From: Cellulomonas aerilata
GTDB lineage: Bacteria > Actinomycetota > Actinomycetes > Actinomycetales > Cellulomonadaceae
DNA length: 64,000 bases
Assembly (NCBI RefSeq): GCF_007991755.1
Contig: NZ_BJYY01000018.1
Span: 1 to 64,000, forward strand
Direction: 5' to 3'
Shown here: positions 51,530 through 60,236 of the stretch, piece after piece
How positions within the stretch are numbered: position 1 is the first letter of the stretch
How the letters are laid out: each line of letters starts with the position of its first letter
Position numbers and translations under genes: made by a program
The notes under the pieces: model-generated
What the model saw: the letters and a program-made list of their open reading frames with translations, nothing else
Database searches by the model: none
Told to the model about the DNA's origin: nothing

Positions 51530-52882
51530 ATGCCCGTCCTCGCCCCCGCCGTCGTCGGCGGACCCCGGCTCGCCCAGGAGCGGCGCCTCGTCACCGAGCT
51601 CCCCGGTCCGCGCTCCCGCGAGCTCGCCGAGCGCCTGCGAGGCGCGGTCGCCCGTGGCGTGAGCACGACGATGCCGGTCTTCGCCGCGGCCGCCGGCGGA
51701 GGCGTCGTCGTCGACGTGGACGGCAACTCCCTCATCGACCTCGGCTCGGGCATCGCGGTGACCACGGTGGGCACCAGCGACCCGGCGGTCGTGGACGCGG
51801 TCACCACGCAGGCCGCCGCCTTCACGCACACCTGCTTCATGGTGACGCCGTACGAGGGCTACGTCGCGGTCGCCGAGCGGCTCAACGCGCTCACCCCGGG
51901 CGACCACGACAAGCGCACGGCACTGTTCAACTCCGGTGCCGAGGCGGTGGAGAACGCGGTGAAGATCGCCCGTGCGTACACCGGCCGCAGCGCCGTCGTC
52001 GCCTTCGACCACGGCTACCACGGCCGCACCAACCTCACGCTGGCGCTCACGGCCAAGAACCAGCCGTACAAGTCCGGCTTCGGGCCGTTCGCGCCCGAGG
52101 TCTACCGCGCCCCGCTGTCCTACCCCTACCGGGACGGGCTCGACGGCGCCGCCGCGGCCGCCCGCGCGATCTCCACCATCGAGAAGCAGGTGGGCGCCGA
52201 GAACCTCGCGGCGCTGGTGATCGAGCCCATCCAGGGCGAGGGCGGTTTCATCGTCCCGGCCCCCGGCTTCCTCCCGGCCCTGGTCGAGTGGTGCCGTGCC
52301 CACGACGTGGTCCTCGTCGCCGACGAGGTGCAGACCGGCATCGCCCGCACCGGCGCGGTGTACGCCAGCGAGCACTTCGGCATCGTCCCCGACCTGGTGG
52401 TCAGCGCGAAGGGGCTGGCCGGCGGCCTCCCGCTGTCGGCCGTCACCGGACGGGCGGAGATCATGGACGCCGCGCACGCCGGCGGTCTGGGCGGCACCTA
52501 CGGCGGCAACCCCGTGGCCTGCGCGGCCGCGCTGGCCGTGCTGGACGCCGTCGTCGCGGACGGCCTGGTCGACCGGGCGCGCCGGATCGAGGAGCTCATG
52601 CTCGGCCGGCTGCACGCGCTGCAGTCCCGGGACGCCCGCATCGGCGACGTCCGGGGCCGCGGCGCGATGATCGCGGTCGAGCTGGTCGGACCCGTCGTCG
52701 GGGAGCCGGACGCCGCGCTGGCCAAGGCGGTGGCGGCCGCGGCCCACGCCGCCGGGGTCATCGTCCTGACCTGCGGGACCTACGGCAACGTGCTGCGCTT
52801 CCTGCCGCCGCTGGCGATCCCGGACGCGCTGCTGCTCGAGGCGCTCGACGTGCTGGACGCGGCCTTCGAGGCGACCCGGTGA
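51530..52882 (+). CDS. gabT: 4-aminobutyrate aminotransferase
   Basis: 450 residues, class III PLP aminotransferase. Gly-Ala pocket NSGAEAVENAVKIARAYTGR, HGYHGRTNLTLALTAKN, VIEPIQGEGGFIVP, metal/PLP motif DEVQTGIARTG, and the PLP Lys in VVSAKGLAGGLPLSA. It moves the amino group of GABA to 2-oxoglutarate, giving succinate semialdehyde. ATG 51530 was chosen over an upstream GTG because AGGAG precedes it at 5-base spacing. Its stop overlaps the dehydrogenase start by 4 bases. Confidence 0.93.
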   Translation: MPVLAPAVVGGPRLAQERRLVTELPGPRSRELAERLRGAVARGVSTTMPVFAAAAGGGVVVDVDGNSLIDLGSGIAVTTVGTSDPAVVDAVTTQAAAFTHTCFMVTPYEGYVAVAERLNALTPGDHDKRTALFNSGAEAVENAVKIARAYTGRSAVVAFDHGYHGRTNLTLALTAKNQPYKSGFGPFAPEVYRAPLSYPYRDGLDGAAAAARAISTIEKQVGAENLAALVIEPIQGEGGFIVPAPGFLPALVEWCRAHDVVLVADEVQTGIARTGAVYASEHFGIVPDLVVSAKGLAGGLPLSAVTGRAEIMDAAHAGGLGGTYGGNPVACAAALAVLDAVVADGLVDRARRIEELMLGRLHALQSRDARIGDVRGRGAMIAVELVGPVVGEPDAALAKAVAAAAHAAGVIVLTCGTYGNVLRFLPPLAIPDALLLEALDVLDAAFEATR

Positions 52883-54150
52883 CCGCCGTCCTCGAGCCGA
52901 CGAGCACGGCTGCGACGCCGCTGGACGACGCGCGCGCCCAGCTCGCGCAGGCCGCCGACGTGCTGGGCCTGCCCGACGGCCTGCACCGGATGCTCGCCAC
53001 GGCGCGCCGCGAGGTGACGGTCTCCATCCCGCTGCGTCGCGACGACGGCGCCCAGGACCTGTTCGTCGGTCACCGGGTCCAGCACAACTTCTCGCGCGGG
53101 CCGGCCAAGGGCGGGCTGCGGTACAGCCCCGACGTGGACCTCGACGAGGTGCGCGCGCTGGCGATGTGGATGACCTGGAAGTGCGCCCTGCTGGACGTGC
53201 CCTACGGCGGCGCGAAGGGCGGGGTCCGGATCGACCCGCGTGCCTACTCCGCCGCCGAGCTCGAGCGGGTGACCCGCCGCTTCACCTCCGAGATCCTCCC
53301 GCTGATCGGCCCGGAGCGGGACATCCCCGCACCGGACATCGGCACCGACGAGCAGACCATGGCGTGGATGATGGACACGTACTCCGTGGCCAGCGGTCAC
53401 ACGGTGCTCGGCGTCGTGACCGGCAAGCCGATCGCGCTCGGTGGCTCCCTCGGCCGGGCGAGCTCGACCTCGCGGGGCGTGGTGGACGTGGCCCTCGCCG
53501 CACTGCCCGAACGGGGCCTGCGCCCGGACCGCTCCAGCGCGGCCGTGCAGGGTTTCGGCAAGGTGGGCCGCGGCGCCGCCCGGTTCCTCGCCGAGGCGGG
53601 CCTGAGCGTCGTGGCGGTCTCCGACCAGTACGGCGCCGTCGTGGCGTCCGCCGGCCTCGACATCCGCGCGCTCGAGGAGCACGTGGACGCGACCGGCTCG
53701 GTCGTCGGCTTCGCCGGCGGCGACGAGCTCCCGCCCGCGGACCTGCTCGAGCTCGAGGTCGACGTCCTGGTCCCGGCGGCCGTGGAAGGGGTTCTCACCG
53801 CGGCGAACGCGCCGCGGGTCCGTGCGCGCATCGTCGTGGAGGGGGCCAACGGCCCCACGACGCCCGAGGCCGACCGGCTCCTCGCCGCCGACGACGTCCT
53901 CGTGGTCCCCGACATCCTCGCCAACGCGGGCGGCGTGGTCGTCTCCTACTTCGAGTGGGTGCAGGCCAACCAGGCGTACTGGTGGACCGCCGCCCAGGTC
54001 GAGGCCCGGCTCAAGGACCGCATGATCGGCGCGTGGGAGTCGGTGCGCGACTACGCCACCCGCACCCGGCTGTCCCTGCGGACCGCCGCCACCGCCATGG
54101 CCGTCGAACGGGTCGCGTCCGCGCATGCCCAGCGCGGCCTCTACCCGTGA
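52879..54150 (+). CDS. Glutamate dehydrogenase (Glu/Leu/Phe/Val family)
   Basis: 423 residues. The glutamate-binding Lys sits in YGGAKGGVRIDP, with upstream KGGLRYSPDVDLDEVRALAMWMTWKCALLDVP. The NAD(P) motif is VQGFGKVGRGAARFLAEAG, and LANAGGVVVSYFEWVQ is near the C-terminus. The enzyme oxidises glutamate back to 2-oxoglutarate and ammonia (or reverse). GTG start overlaps the gabT stop, so the two are made together; this would recycle the 2-oxoglutarate that GabT consumes. Confidence 0.88.
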   Translation: MTAVLEPTSTAATPLDDARAQLAQAADVLGLPDGLHRMLATARREVTVSIPLRRDDGAQDLFVGHRVQHNFSRGPAKGGLRYSPDVDLDEVRALAMWMTWKCALLDVPYGGAKGGVRIDPRAYSAAELERVTRRFTSEILPLIGPERDIPAPDIGTDEQTMAWMMDTYSVASGHTVLGVVTGKPIALGGSLGRASSTSRGVVDVALAALPERGLRPDRSSAAVQGFGKVGRGAARFLAEAGLSVVAVSDQYGAVVASAGLDIRALEEHVDATGSVVGFAGGDELPPADLLELEVDVLVPAAVEGVLTAANAPRVRARIVVEGANGPTTPEADRLLAADDVLVVPDILANAGGVVVSYFEWVQANQAYWWTAAQVEARLKDRMIGAWESVRDYATRTRLSLRTAATAMAVERVASAHAQRGLYP

Positions 54151-54205
54151 CCCCTCACCCCCGCACCGCCACCCGGCGACCCGAGACCACCCACGTGGAG
54201 CGACG

Positions 54206-55702
54206 ATGACCACCACCACCCTGTCCCCCGCCCCCGCCGACCTCCGCCGCTACGTCGACGCCCTGGCCCCCCGGCACGGCGTCTGGATCGACGGGCAGGG
54301 GGGCCCCGCCCGGTCGGGTGCCACGTTCGCGGTCCTCGACCCGGCCACCGGCGAGGAGATCACCGCGGTGTCCGACGGTGACGCCGGGGACGCCGTCGCG
54401 GCCGTGGACGCCGCGGAGCGCGCCCAGGCGGCATGGGCCGCCACCGCTCCCCGCGAGCGGTCCGAGGTGCTGCGCCGCGCGTTCGCGCTGATGGTGGCGG
54501 CCACCCAGGAGCTCGCCGGGCTGATGTCCTGGGAGAACGGCAAGCCGCTGGCCGACTCGCGCGCCGAGGTGGCCTACGCGGCGGAGTTCTTCCGCTGGTT
54601 CGCCGAGGAGGCCGTGCGCACCGAGGGCGAGTTCGGCCCGTCGCCCGCCGGCGGGACCCGGACGGTCGTCACCCACCGCCCCGTCGGGATCGCCGCGCTC
54701 GTCACGCCGTGGAACTTCCCGGCCGCCATGGCGACCCGCAAGATCGCGCCCGCGCTGGCGGCCGGCTGCGCCGTCGTCCTCAAGCCCGCCGCCGAGACGC
54801 CGCTCACCGCGCTCGCGGTGGCCCGCATCCTCGCCGAGGCCGGCGTGCCCGACGGCGTCGTCAACGTCGTGCCGACGACCGACCCGGCCGGGGTCGTGAC
54901 CGCGTGGCTCCAGGACCCGCGCGTCCGCAAGCTCTCGTTCACCGGGTCCACCCCCGTGGGCCGGCGCCTCCTGGCGCAGGCGGCCGAGCGGGTGGTCAAC
55001 GCCTCGATGGAGCTGGGCGGGAACGCCCCCTTCGTCGTCGCCGCCGACGCCGACGTGGAGGCGGCGGTGGCCGGCGCCCTGGTCGCCAAGCTGCGCAACG
55101 GCGGCCAGGCGTGCACCGCGGCCAACCGCTTCTACGTGCACGAGGACGTCGTCGAGAGGTTCACGGACCGGCTCGGGACCGCGGTCGCAACGCTCACCGT
55201 CGGCCCGGCGTTCGCCGAGGGGACGCAGATCGGCCCGGTCATCAACGCCAAGGCGCTGCGCGGCATCACCGAGCTTGTCGACCGTGCCCTGGCGGCCGGC
55301 GCCCGCGTCAGCCACCGGTCCGCGCTGCCCGACGGGCTGACCGGCTGGTTCTACCCACCGACCGTCCTGCGGGACGTCCCGGCCGACGCGGAGATCCTGC
55401 GCACGGAGATCTTCGGCCCGGTCGCGCCCGTCACGACCTGGCGGGACACCGAAGAGCTGCTCGCCGCCGTCAACGACACCGAGCTCGGGCTGGCCGCCTA
55501 TGTCTGGTCGACCGACCTCAGGTGGGCGCTGCAGACTGCGGAGCGGATCGAGGCCGGCATGGTCGGCGTCAACCGCGGCGTCGTCTCGGACCCGGCGACC
55601 CCGTTCGGCGGCGTGAAGCAGTCCGGGCTGGGCCGGGAAGGTGCCCGGGAGGGGATCCGTGAGTTCCAGGAGACCCAGTACCTCAGCATCGACTGGAGCT
55701 GA
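54206..55702 (+). CDS. gabD: Succinate-semialdehyde dehydrogenase
   Basis: 498 residues. Aldehyde dehydrogenase fold with LVTPWNFPAAMATRKIAPALAAGCAVVLKPAAETPLTA, catalytic Glu in MELGGNAPFVV and Cys in NGGQACTAANRFYV. The RKIAPALAAGC and NGGQxCTAANR motifs and end (FGGVKQSGLGREG) are those of GabD/SSADH. It oxidises succinate semialdehyde from GabT to succinate. GTGGAG precedes the ATG. Third gene of the gab operon. Confidence 0.9.
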   Translation: MTTTTLSPAPADLRRYVDALAPRHGVWIDGQGGPARSGATFAVLDPATGEEITAVSDGDAGDAVAAVDAAERAQAAWAATAPRERSEVLRRAFALMVAATQELAGLMSWENGKPLADSRAEVAYAAEFFRWFAEEAVRTEGEFGPSPAGGTRTVVTHRPVGIAALVTPWNFPAAMATRKIAPALAAGCAVVLKPAAETPLTALAVARILAEAGVPDGVVNVVPTTDPAGVVTAWLQDPRVRKLSFTGSTPVGRRLLAQAAERVVNASMELGGNAPFVVAADADVEAAVAGALVAKLRNGGQACTAANRFYVHEDVVERFTDRLGTAVATLTVGPAFAEGTQIGPVINAKALRGITELVDRALAAGARVSHRSALPDGLTGWFYPPTVLRDVPADAEILRTEIFGPVAPVTTWRDTEELLAAVNDTELGLAAYVWSTDLRWALQTAERIEAGMVGVNRGVVSDPATPFGGVKQSGLGREGAREGIREFQETQYLSIDWS

Positions 55703-55758
55703 GCGCGGGACCCGCCCACCGCCGCCGCGAGCACCACCGACCCGAGAGACCGAGCACC

Positions 55759-56850
55759 ATGCACCGAGCAACCGACGCCCCGACCGCCCTGTCCACCGTG
55801 ATGCCCGCCGAGTGGGCCCCGCACGAGCGGACCTGGATGGCGTTCCCCCCGGCCAACCAGACGTTCGGAGCCGCCGGCAGCCGCACCCTGGGACGCGCCC
55901 GCGCGGCCTGGGCGGGCGTGGCCGGCACCGTCGCACGTCACGAGCCGGTGACCGTGGTCGCCGACCCGGCCGACGTCGCCGACGCCCGCGCCGCGCTCGG
56001 CGACGGCATCACGGTGGTCGCCGCACAGCTGGACGACGCCTGGCTGCGCGACTCGGGCCCGACCTTCACTCAGGGTCCGGACGGCGCCCTGGTGGCCGTG
56101 GACTGGGTCTTCAACGGCTGGGGGGCCCAGTCGTGGGCGGCCTGGGACCACGACCGGCACCTGGGCCGGTACGTCGCCGACCAGGTCGGCGCCCCGGTCG
56201 TGACCAGCAGCCTCGTCAACGAAGGAGGCGGGTTCCACGTCGACGGCGAGGGCACCGTCCTGCTCACCGACACCGTCCAGCTCGACCCGGCGCGCAACCC
56301 CGGTGCGACCCGGCTCGACGTCGAGGCCGAGATCCACGCCCGGCTGGGCACCCGGCACGCGATCTGGCTGCCACGGGGGCTGACCCGGGACTACGACGAG
56401 TTCGGCACCCGCGGCCACGTCGACATCGTGGCTGCCTTCGCCGGCCCCGGCACCGTGCTGGTGCACCAGCAGGACGACCCGCGGCACCCCGACCACGACG
56501 TGAGCCGGCTCATCCGCGGCGTCCTGGAGGACGCCGTGGACGCCCGGGGGCGCAGGCTTCGCGTGGTCGGGGTCCCGGCACCCACCGTCCTGGACGACGG
56601 CGACGGGTTCGTCGACTGGTCCTACATCAACCACTACGTCGCCAACGGCGTCGTCGTGCTGTGCGCCTTCGACGACCCCCACGACGCCGTCGCCGCGCGG
56701 ATCCTCGGCGAGTGCTACCCCGGACGGACGATCGAGCTCGTCGACGCCCGGGACGTCTTCGCCTTCGGGGGCGGCATCCACTGCATCACCCAGCAGCAGC
56801 CGGCGCCCGCCCGGCCACCACGGCCCACGATGGCGGAGGGCGGCCGATGA
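55759..56850 (+). CDS. aguA: Agmatine deiminase-family protein
   Basis: 363 residues, porphyromonas-type peptidyl-arginine deiminase fold. Near the N-terminus MPAEWAPHERTWMAFPP. Guanidino-binding and catalytic parts: WLRDSGPTF, NEGGGFHVDGEGTVLLTDTV, FGTRGHVDIVAAF and the catalytic Cys in GGGIHCITQQQP at the end. AguA splits agmatine into N-carbamoylputrescine and ammonia. Its stop overlaps the amidase start by 4 bases. It joins agmatine to the putrescine route of the neighbouring genes. Confidence 0.9.
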   Translation: MHRATDAPTALSTVMPAEWAPHERTWMAFPPANQTFGAAGSRTLGRARAAWAGVAGTVARHEPVTVVADPADVADARAALGDGITVVAAQLDDAWLRDSGPTFTQGPDGALVAVDWVFNGWGAQSWAAWDHDRHLGRYVADQVGAPVVTSSLVNEGGGFHVDGEGTVLLTDTVQLDPARNPGATRLDVEAEIHARLGTRHAIWLPRGLTRDYDEFGTRGHVDIVAAFAGPGTVLVHQQDDPRHPDHDVSRLIRGVLEDAVDARGRRLRVVGVPAPTVLDDGDGFVDWSYINHYVANGVVVLCAFDDPHDAVAARILGECYPGRTIELVDARDVFAFGGGIHCITQQQPAPARPPRPTMAEGGR

Positions 56851-58571
56851 GCACCGTCGACGTCGTCGAGGCCGGGATCGCCGAGCTGCGTGCCGCCCTG
56901 AGGTCCGGTCAGGTGACGAGCGAGGGGCTCGTCACCGCGTACCTGGAGCGGGTCGCCGCCTACGACTCCGGCGGCATCCGCCTCAACGCGGTCGTGGTCC
57001 TGAACCCCGACGCCCTCGCGGAGGCCCGCGCCTCCGACGCCCGCCGCGCCCGGGACGCCGTCCTCGGCCCCCTGGACGGCATCCCGTACACCGCGAAGGA
57101 CAGCTACCAGGTGCGCGGGCTCACCGTCGCGGCCGGCTCCCCCGCCTTCGAGCACCTCGTCGCGCAGCGCGACGCCTTCACCATCGAGCGCCTGCGCGCC
57201 GCCGGTGCCGTCCTGATCGGGCTGACCAACATGCCGCCGATGGCGAACGGCGGCATGCAGCGCGGCGTGTACGGCCGGGCGGAGAGCCCGTACAACGGCG
57301 ACTACCTCACGGCGGCGTTCGGGTCGGGATCCTCCAACGGCTCGGGCAGCGCCACCGCGGCGAGCCTCGCGGCCTTCGGGCTGGGCGAGGAGACGTGGTC
57401 GTCCGGACGGGCCCCCGCGTCCAACAACGCGCTGTGCGCCTACACCCCCTCGCGCGGGGTCATCTCGGTGCGCGGCAACTGGCCGCTGGTGCCGACGATG
57501 GACGTCGTCGTGCCGCACACCCGCACCATGGACGACCTGCTCGAGGTGCTCGACGTCGTCGTCGCCGACGACACCGAGACCCGCGGCGACTTCTGGCGGG
57601 TGCAGCCGTGGGTGTCCGTGCCCGCCGCGTCCAGCGTGCGCCCGGCGTCGTACCGGGCGCTGGGGGTCACCGATGCCCGCGCCGCCGGCGTCGTCCTGCG
57701 CGGCGCTCGCCTGGGGGTGCCCCGCATGTACGTCAACGCCGACCCCGACGCCGGCACCGGGGACCACCCGGGTATCGGCGGGCCGACCGGGCACCGCATC
57801 GAGACCCGCGCCTCCGTCATGGACCTCTGGCGGAGGGCGCGCCGGGACCTGGAGCAGGCCGGTGCCGAGGTCGTCGAGGTCGACTTCCCCGTGGTGACGA
57901 ACTACGAGGGCGACCGCCCCGGAGCGCCCACGCTCGCGACCCGCGGCCTCGTCAGCCCGCAGTACCTCGAGCGGGAGCTGTGGGACCTGTCGATGTGGGC
58001 CTGGGACGACTTCCTCGCCGCCAACGGCGACCCCGGCCTGCACCGACTCGCCGACGTCGACGGCGCCCGGATCTTCCCGCACCCGGTCGGCGCCCTGCCC
58101 GACCGCTACGGCGAGCTCGACTTCGACATCGGTCAGTACGCCGTGCGGGCCCGCCAGGACGGCGTCCCCGCGCTGCTGGACATCCCGCACCTCGACGCCG
58201 GCGTCCGGGGGCTGGAGGAGACGCGGCGCGTCGACCTCGAGCAGTGGATGGACGACCTGGGGCTCGACGCGGTCGTCTTCCCGGCGGTCGCCGACGTCGG
58301 CCCGGCGGACGCCGACGTCGACGAGGCGTCCGCCGCGTCGGCATGGCGCAACGGCGTCTGGGTCGCGAACGGCAACCTGGTGCCCCGGCACCTCGGCATC
58401 CCGACCGTCACCGTGCCGATGGGGACCATGGCCGACACCGGGATGCCGGTGGGGCTGACCATCGCGGGCCGCGCCTACGACGACTCCCGGCTGCTGCACC
58501 TGGGCAGCGCCTTCGAGGCCACGGGTCGGCGCCGGACCGTCCCACCGCGTACCCCGCCACTGACGCGGTGA
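56847..58571 (+). CDS. Amidase-signature family amidohydrolase
   Basis: 574 residues. Amidase signature: catalytic Lys in LDGIPYTAKDSYQVRG (~80), the Gly/Ser-rich GSGSSNGSGSATAASLAAFGLGEETWSSGRAP (~152-185) with the two Ser of the Ser-Ser-Lys triad. The usual TGGSIR is changed to WSSGRAP. It is larger than GatA-type amidases. It overlaps aguA by 4 bases and is last in the operon. It may hydrolyse N-carbamoylputrescine, the work of a nitrilase (AguB) elsewhere; that is inference from position. Confidence 0.78.
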   Translation: MSTVDVVEAGIAELRAALRSGQVTSEGLVTAYLERVAAYDSGGIRLNAVVVLNPDALAEARASDARRARDAVLGPLDGIPYTAKDSYQVRGLTVAAGSPAFEHLVAQRDAFTIERLRAAGAVLIGLTNMPPMANGGMQRGVYGRAESPYNGDYLTAAFGSGSSNGSGSATAASLAAFGLGEETWSSGRAPASNNALCAYTPSRGVISVRGNWPLVPTMDVVVPHTRTMDDLLEVLDVVVADDTETRGDFWRVQPWVSVPAASSVRPASYRALGVTDARAAGVVLRGARLGVPRMYVNADPDAGTGDHPGIGGPTGHRIETRASVMDLWRRARRDLEQAGAEVVEVDFPVVTNYEGDRPGAPTLATRGLVSPQYLERELWDLSMWAWDDFLAANGDPGLHRLADVDGARIFPHPVGALPDRYGELDFDIGQYAVRARQDGVPALLDIPHLDAGVRGLEETRRVDLEQWMDDLGLDAVVFPAVADVGPADADVDEASAASAWRNGVWVANGNLVPRHLGIPTVTVPMGTMADTGMPVGLTIAGRAYDDSRLLHLGSAFEATGRRRTVPPRTPPLTR

Positions 58572-58644
58572 TCGTGTCAGGCTGACCGGACACCGAGAGG
58601 CCCGCCCCGCCCCACCGGTGCGGGAGCCTGACCTGCGAAGACAG

Positions 58645-58680
58645 TGTCGGGCGGCCAGGATCTGAACCTGCGACCCCTTG
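58645..58680 (-). other. tRNA T-arm/3'-end-like fragment
   Basis: On the minus strand the sequence GGTCGCAGGTTCAGATCCTG has the T-arm shape CAGG-TTCAGAT-CCTG and resembles the 3' end of proline tRNAs. No matching 5' half or anticodon arm is present within 100 bases, so it is at most a fragment, perhaps an old integration scar. Confidence 0.4.
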
Positions 58681-58689
58681 CCCCCGAGA

Positions 58690-59040
58690 TCGGCGCGGTC
58701 TCTGAGCAGTGGCTCGGGACGACGGCAGCCCCGGTGACGCCCCAGCAGCACGAACACCGCAGCGATCCCCCGCCGAAGGGCAACACGGTCAGCGCGATCG
58801 TGGCCCCCACGAGCAGGATCACGACGGGCGTTCGGTACAGGCCGCTGTGCAGGAACCTGCCGATCAGGGCAGTGCCGAGCAGACCGGCCGCCCGGACCGC
58901 GAGCAGGACGAGTGAGACCGTGCCGCGTCGGCCCGCGGCACCGTCTCGAGGGACGGGCGGACGTAGGCGAAGGAGAGGAAGTGACCCATGACGAACAGGC
59001 CGCAGACGGCCATGCCCAGGGCGATGGCCCGCCGCTACAG
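58690..59040 (-). pseudogene. Decayed MFS transporter fragment
   Basis: Two segments of an AraJ-like MFS protein lie in different frames. Upstream part: ALGMAVCGLFVMGHFLSFAY, then VRPSLETVPRADA. After a one-base shift near 58928: TVSLVLLAVRAAGLLGTALI, then GRFLHSGLYRTPVVILLVGA. It then degrades to WGVTGAAVVPSHCSE. There is no start or proper end. A remnant of about 115 codons between the amidase gene and the rhamnose-type transporter. The rest of 58572-59160 holds nothing I can support. Confidence 0.72.
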
Positions 59041-59160
59041 CGCCGAGGACACCGCGAGGACGCTGCCCGGTCCGGTCGAGCCCGCGGGGGCGGACGAGGA
59101 GTCGGTGCTGCAGCAGACGATCGGGTGGTCGACCGGCTGCCGCAGCAGCGGCCGGACGGG

Positions 59161-60213
59161 TCAGAAGTCGAAGTCGGCGATGTTCTCTGCGTCGAACACG
59201 AACGGCTCGCCGAGCACCACGACGCCGTCGGCCTCGACGGTGAACTCCCCGAGCCTGCCGGCCTCGAAGGTGTCGCCTTCCTCGCCGGTGATGTCGCCGT
59301 TGATCAAGGCGGCGGTGGCGAAGGTGGCGAGGTAGCCCAGGTCGCCCGGGTTCCACAGCGCGAATGCCTCGACGGTCCCGTCCTCGACGTACGGCCGCAT
59401 CTGGTTAGGGGTGCCGAGCCCGGTGAGGGCGACCTGGCCCTTCGACTCGGAGTCCTGGAGGTAGCGCGCGGCAGCGGCGATCCCGACCGTGGTCGGGGAG
59501 ATGATGCCCTTGAGATCGGGGTGGTTCTGCAGCAGCGCCTCGGTCTGATCGAACGACTTCTGGTCCTCGTCGTCGCCGTAGACGATGTCGACGAGCTCGA
59601 TACCGGCGTAGTCCGCGTTCGACTCGAGCTCGGCCTCCATCATCTCGATCCAGGCGTTCTGGTTCGTCGCGTTCGCGCTCGCCGAGAGGATCGCGATCTC
59701 CCCGGCCCCGCCGATCTGCTCGGCGATGAGCTCGAGCTGCTTGGCGGCGATCCCTTCCGGCGTGGCCTGGTTGACGAACAGGTCCCGGCACTCGGGGCTG
59801 GTGTCGGAGTCGAACGTGACGACCTTCGTGCCGGCGCCCTGCGCCTCCTCGATCGCATCGCAGATGGCGGTCGGATCGTTCGCCGAGACGATGAGCCCGC
59901 CCACCCCCTGCTGTGCCGCGGTGTTGATGTACTGCACCTGGGCGTCCGGGCTCGCCGTCTCCGGACCGACCTCCTCGATGGCGGCGCCGAGCTCCTCGGC
60001 GGCCTCCTCCGCACCGGCTGTGCTGGTGTCGAAGTACGGGTTGCCGAGGTTCTTGGGGAGCATGGTGAGGCTGAGCTCGCCGCCGCCCTCGCCACCCTCG
60101 CCACCGGTGGCGGCGTCGGTCTCGGCGTCGCCGCCACCGCAGGCCGTGAGAGACAGGACGGCCGTGAGTGTGAACGCCACGAGTGCCGTCGTGCGCTTGG
60201 ACTGAAGCTTCAT
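59161..60213 (-). CDS. rhaS: Rhamnose-type ABC transporter binding lipoprotein
   Basis: 350 residues. Lipoprotein signal ending SLTACGGG, acidic/Gly linker, then a periplasmic-binding-protein-4 domain with LTMLPKNLGNPYFDTSTAGAEEAAEELG, DFSDTSPEC-like FDSDTSPECRDLFVNQA and ISPTTVGIAAAARYL. The pattern matches RhaS (rhamnose) and is close to LsrB (autoinducer-2); rhamnose is favoured. Last gene of the four-gene operon, 23 bases after the second permease. Confidence 0.85.
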   Translation of the reverse strand: MKLQSKRTTALVAFTLTAVLSLTACGGGDAETDAATGGEGGEGGGELSLTMLPKNLGNPYFDTSTAGAEEAAEELGAAIEEVGPETASPDAQVQYINTAAQQGVGGLIVSANDPTAICDAIEEAQGAGTKVVTFDSDTSPECRDLFVNQATPEGIAAKQLELIAEQIGGAGEIAILSASANATNQNAWIEMMEAELESNADYAGIELVDIVYGDDEDQKSFDQTEALLQNHPDLKGIISPTTVGIAAAARYLQDSESKGQVALTGLGTPNQMRPYVEDGTVEAFALWNPGDLGYLATFATAALINGDITGEEGDTFEAGRLGEFTVEADGVVVLGEPFVFDAENIADFDF

Positions 60214-60236
60214 CGTTGTGCCTTTCGGGTGATTGG

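Noticed and set aside
58641-58720. Possible complete tRNA gene
   Set aside because: Only the T arm and part of an acceptor-like strand fit; no anticodon arm, D arm or complementary 5' acceptor strand is present.
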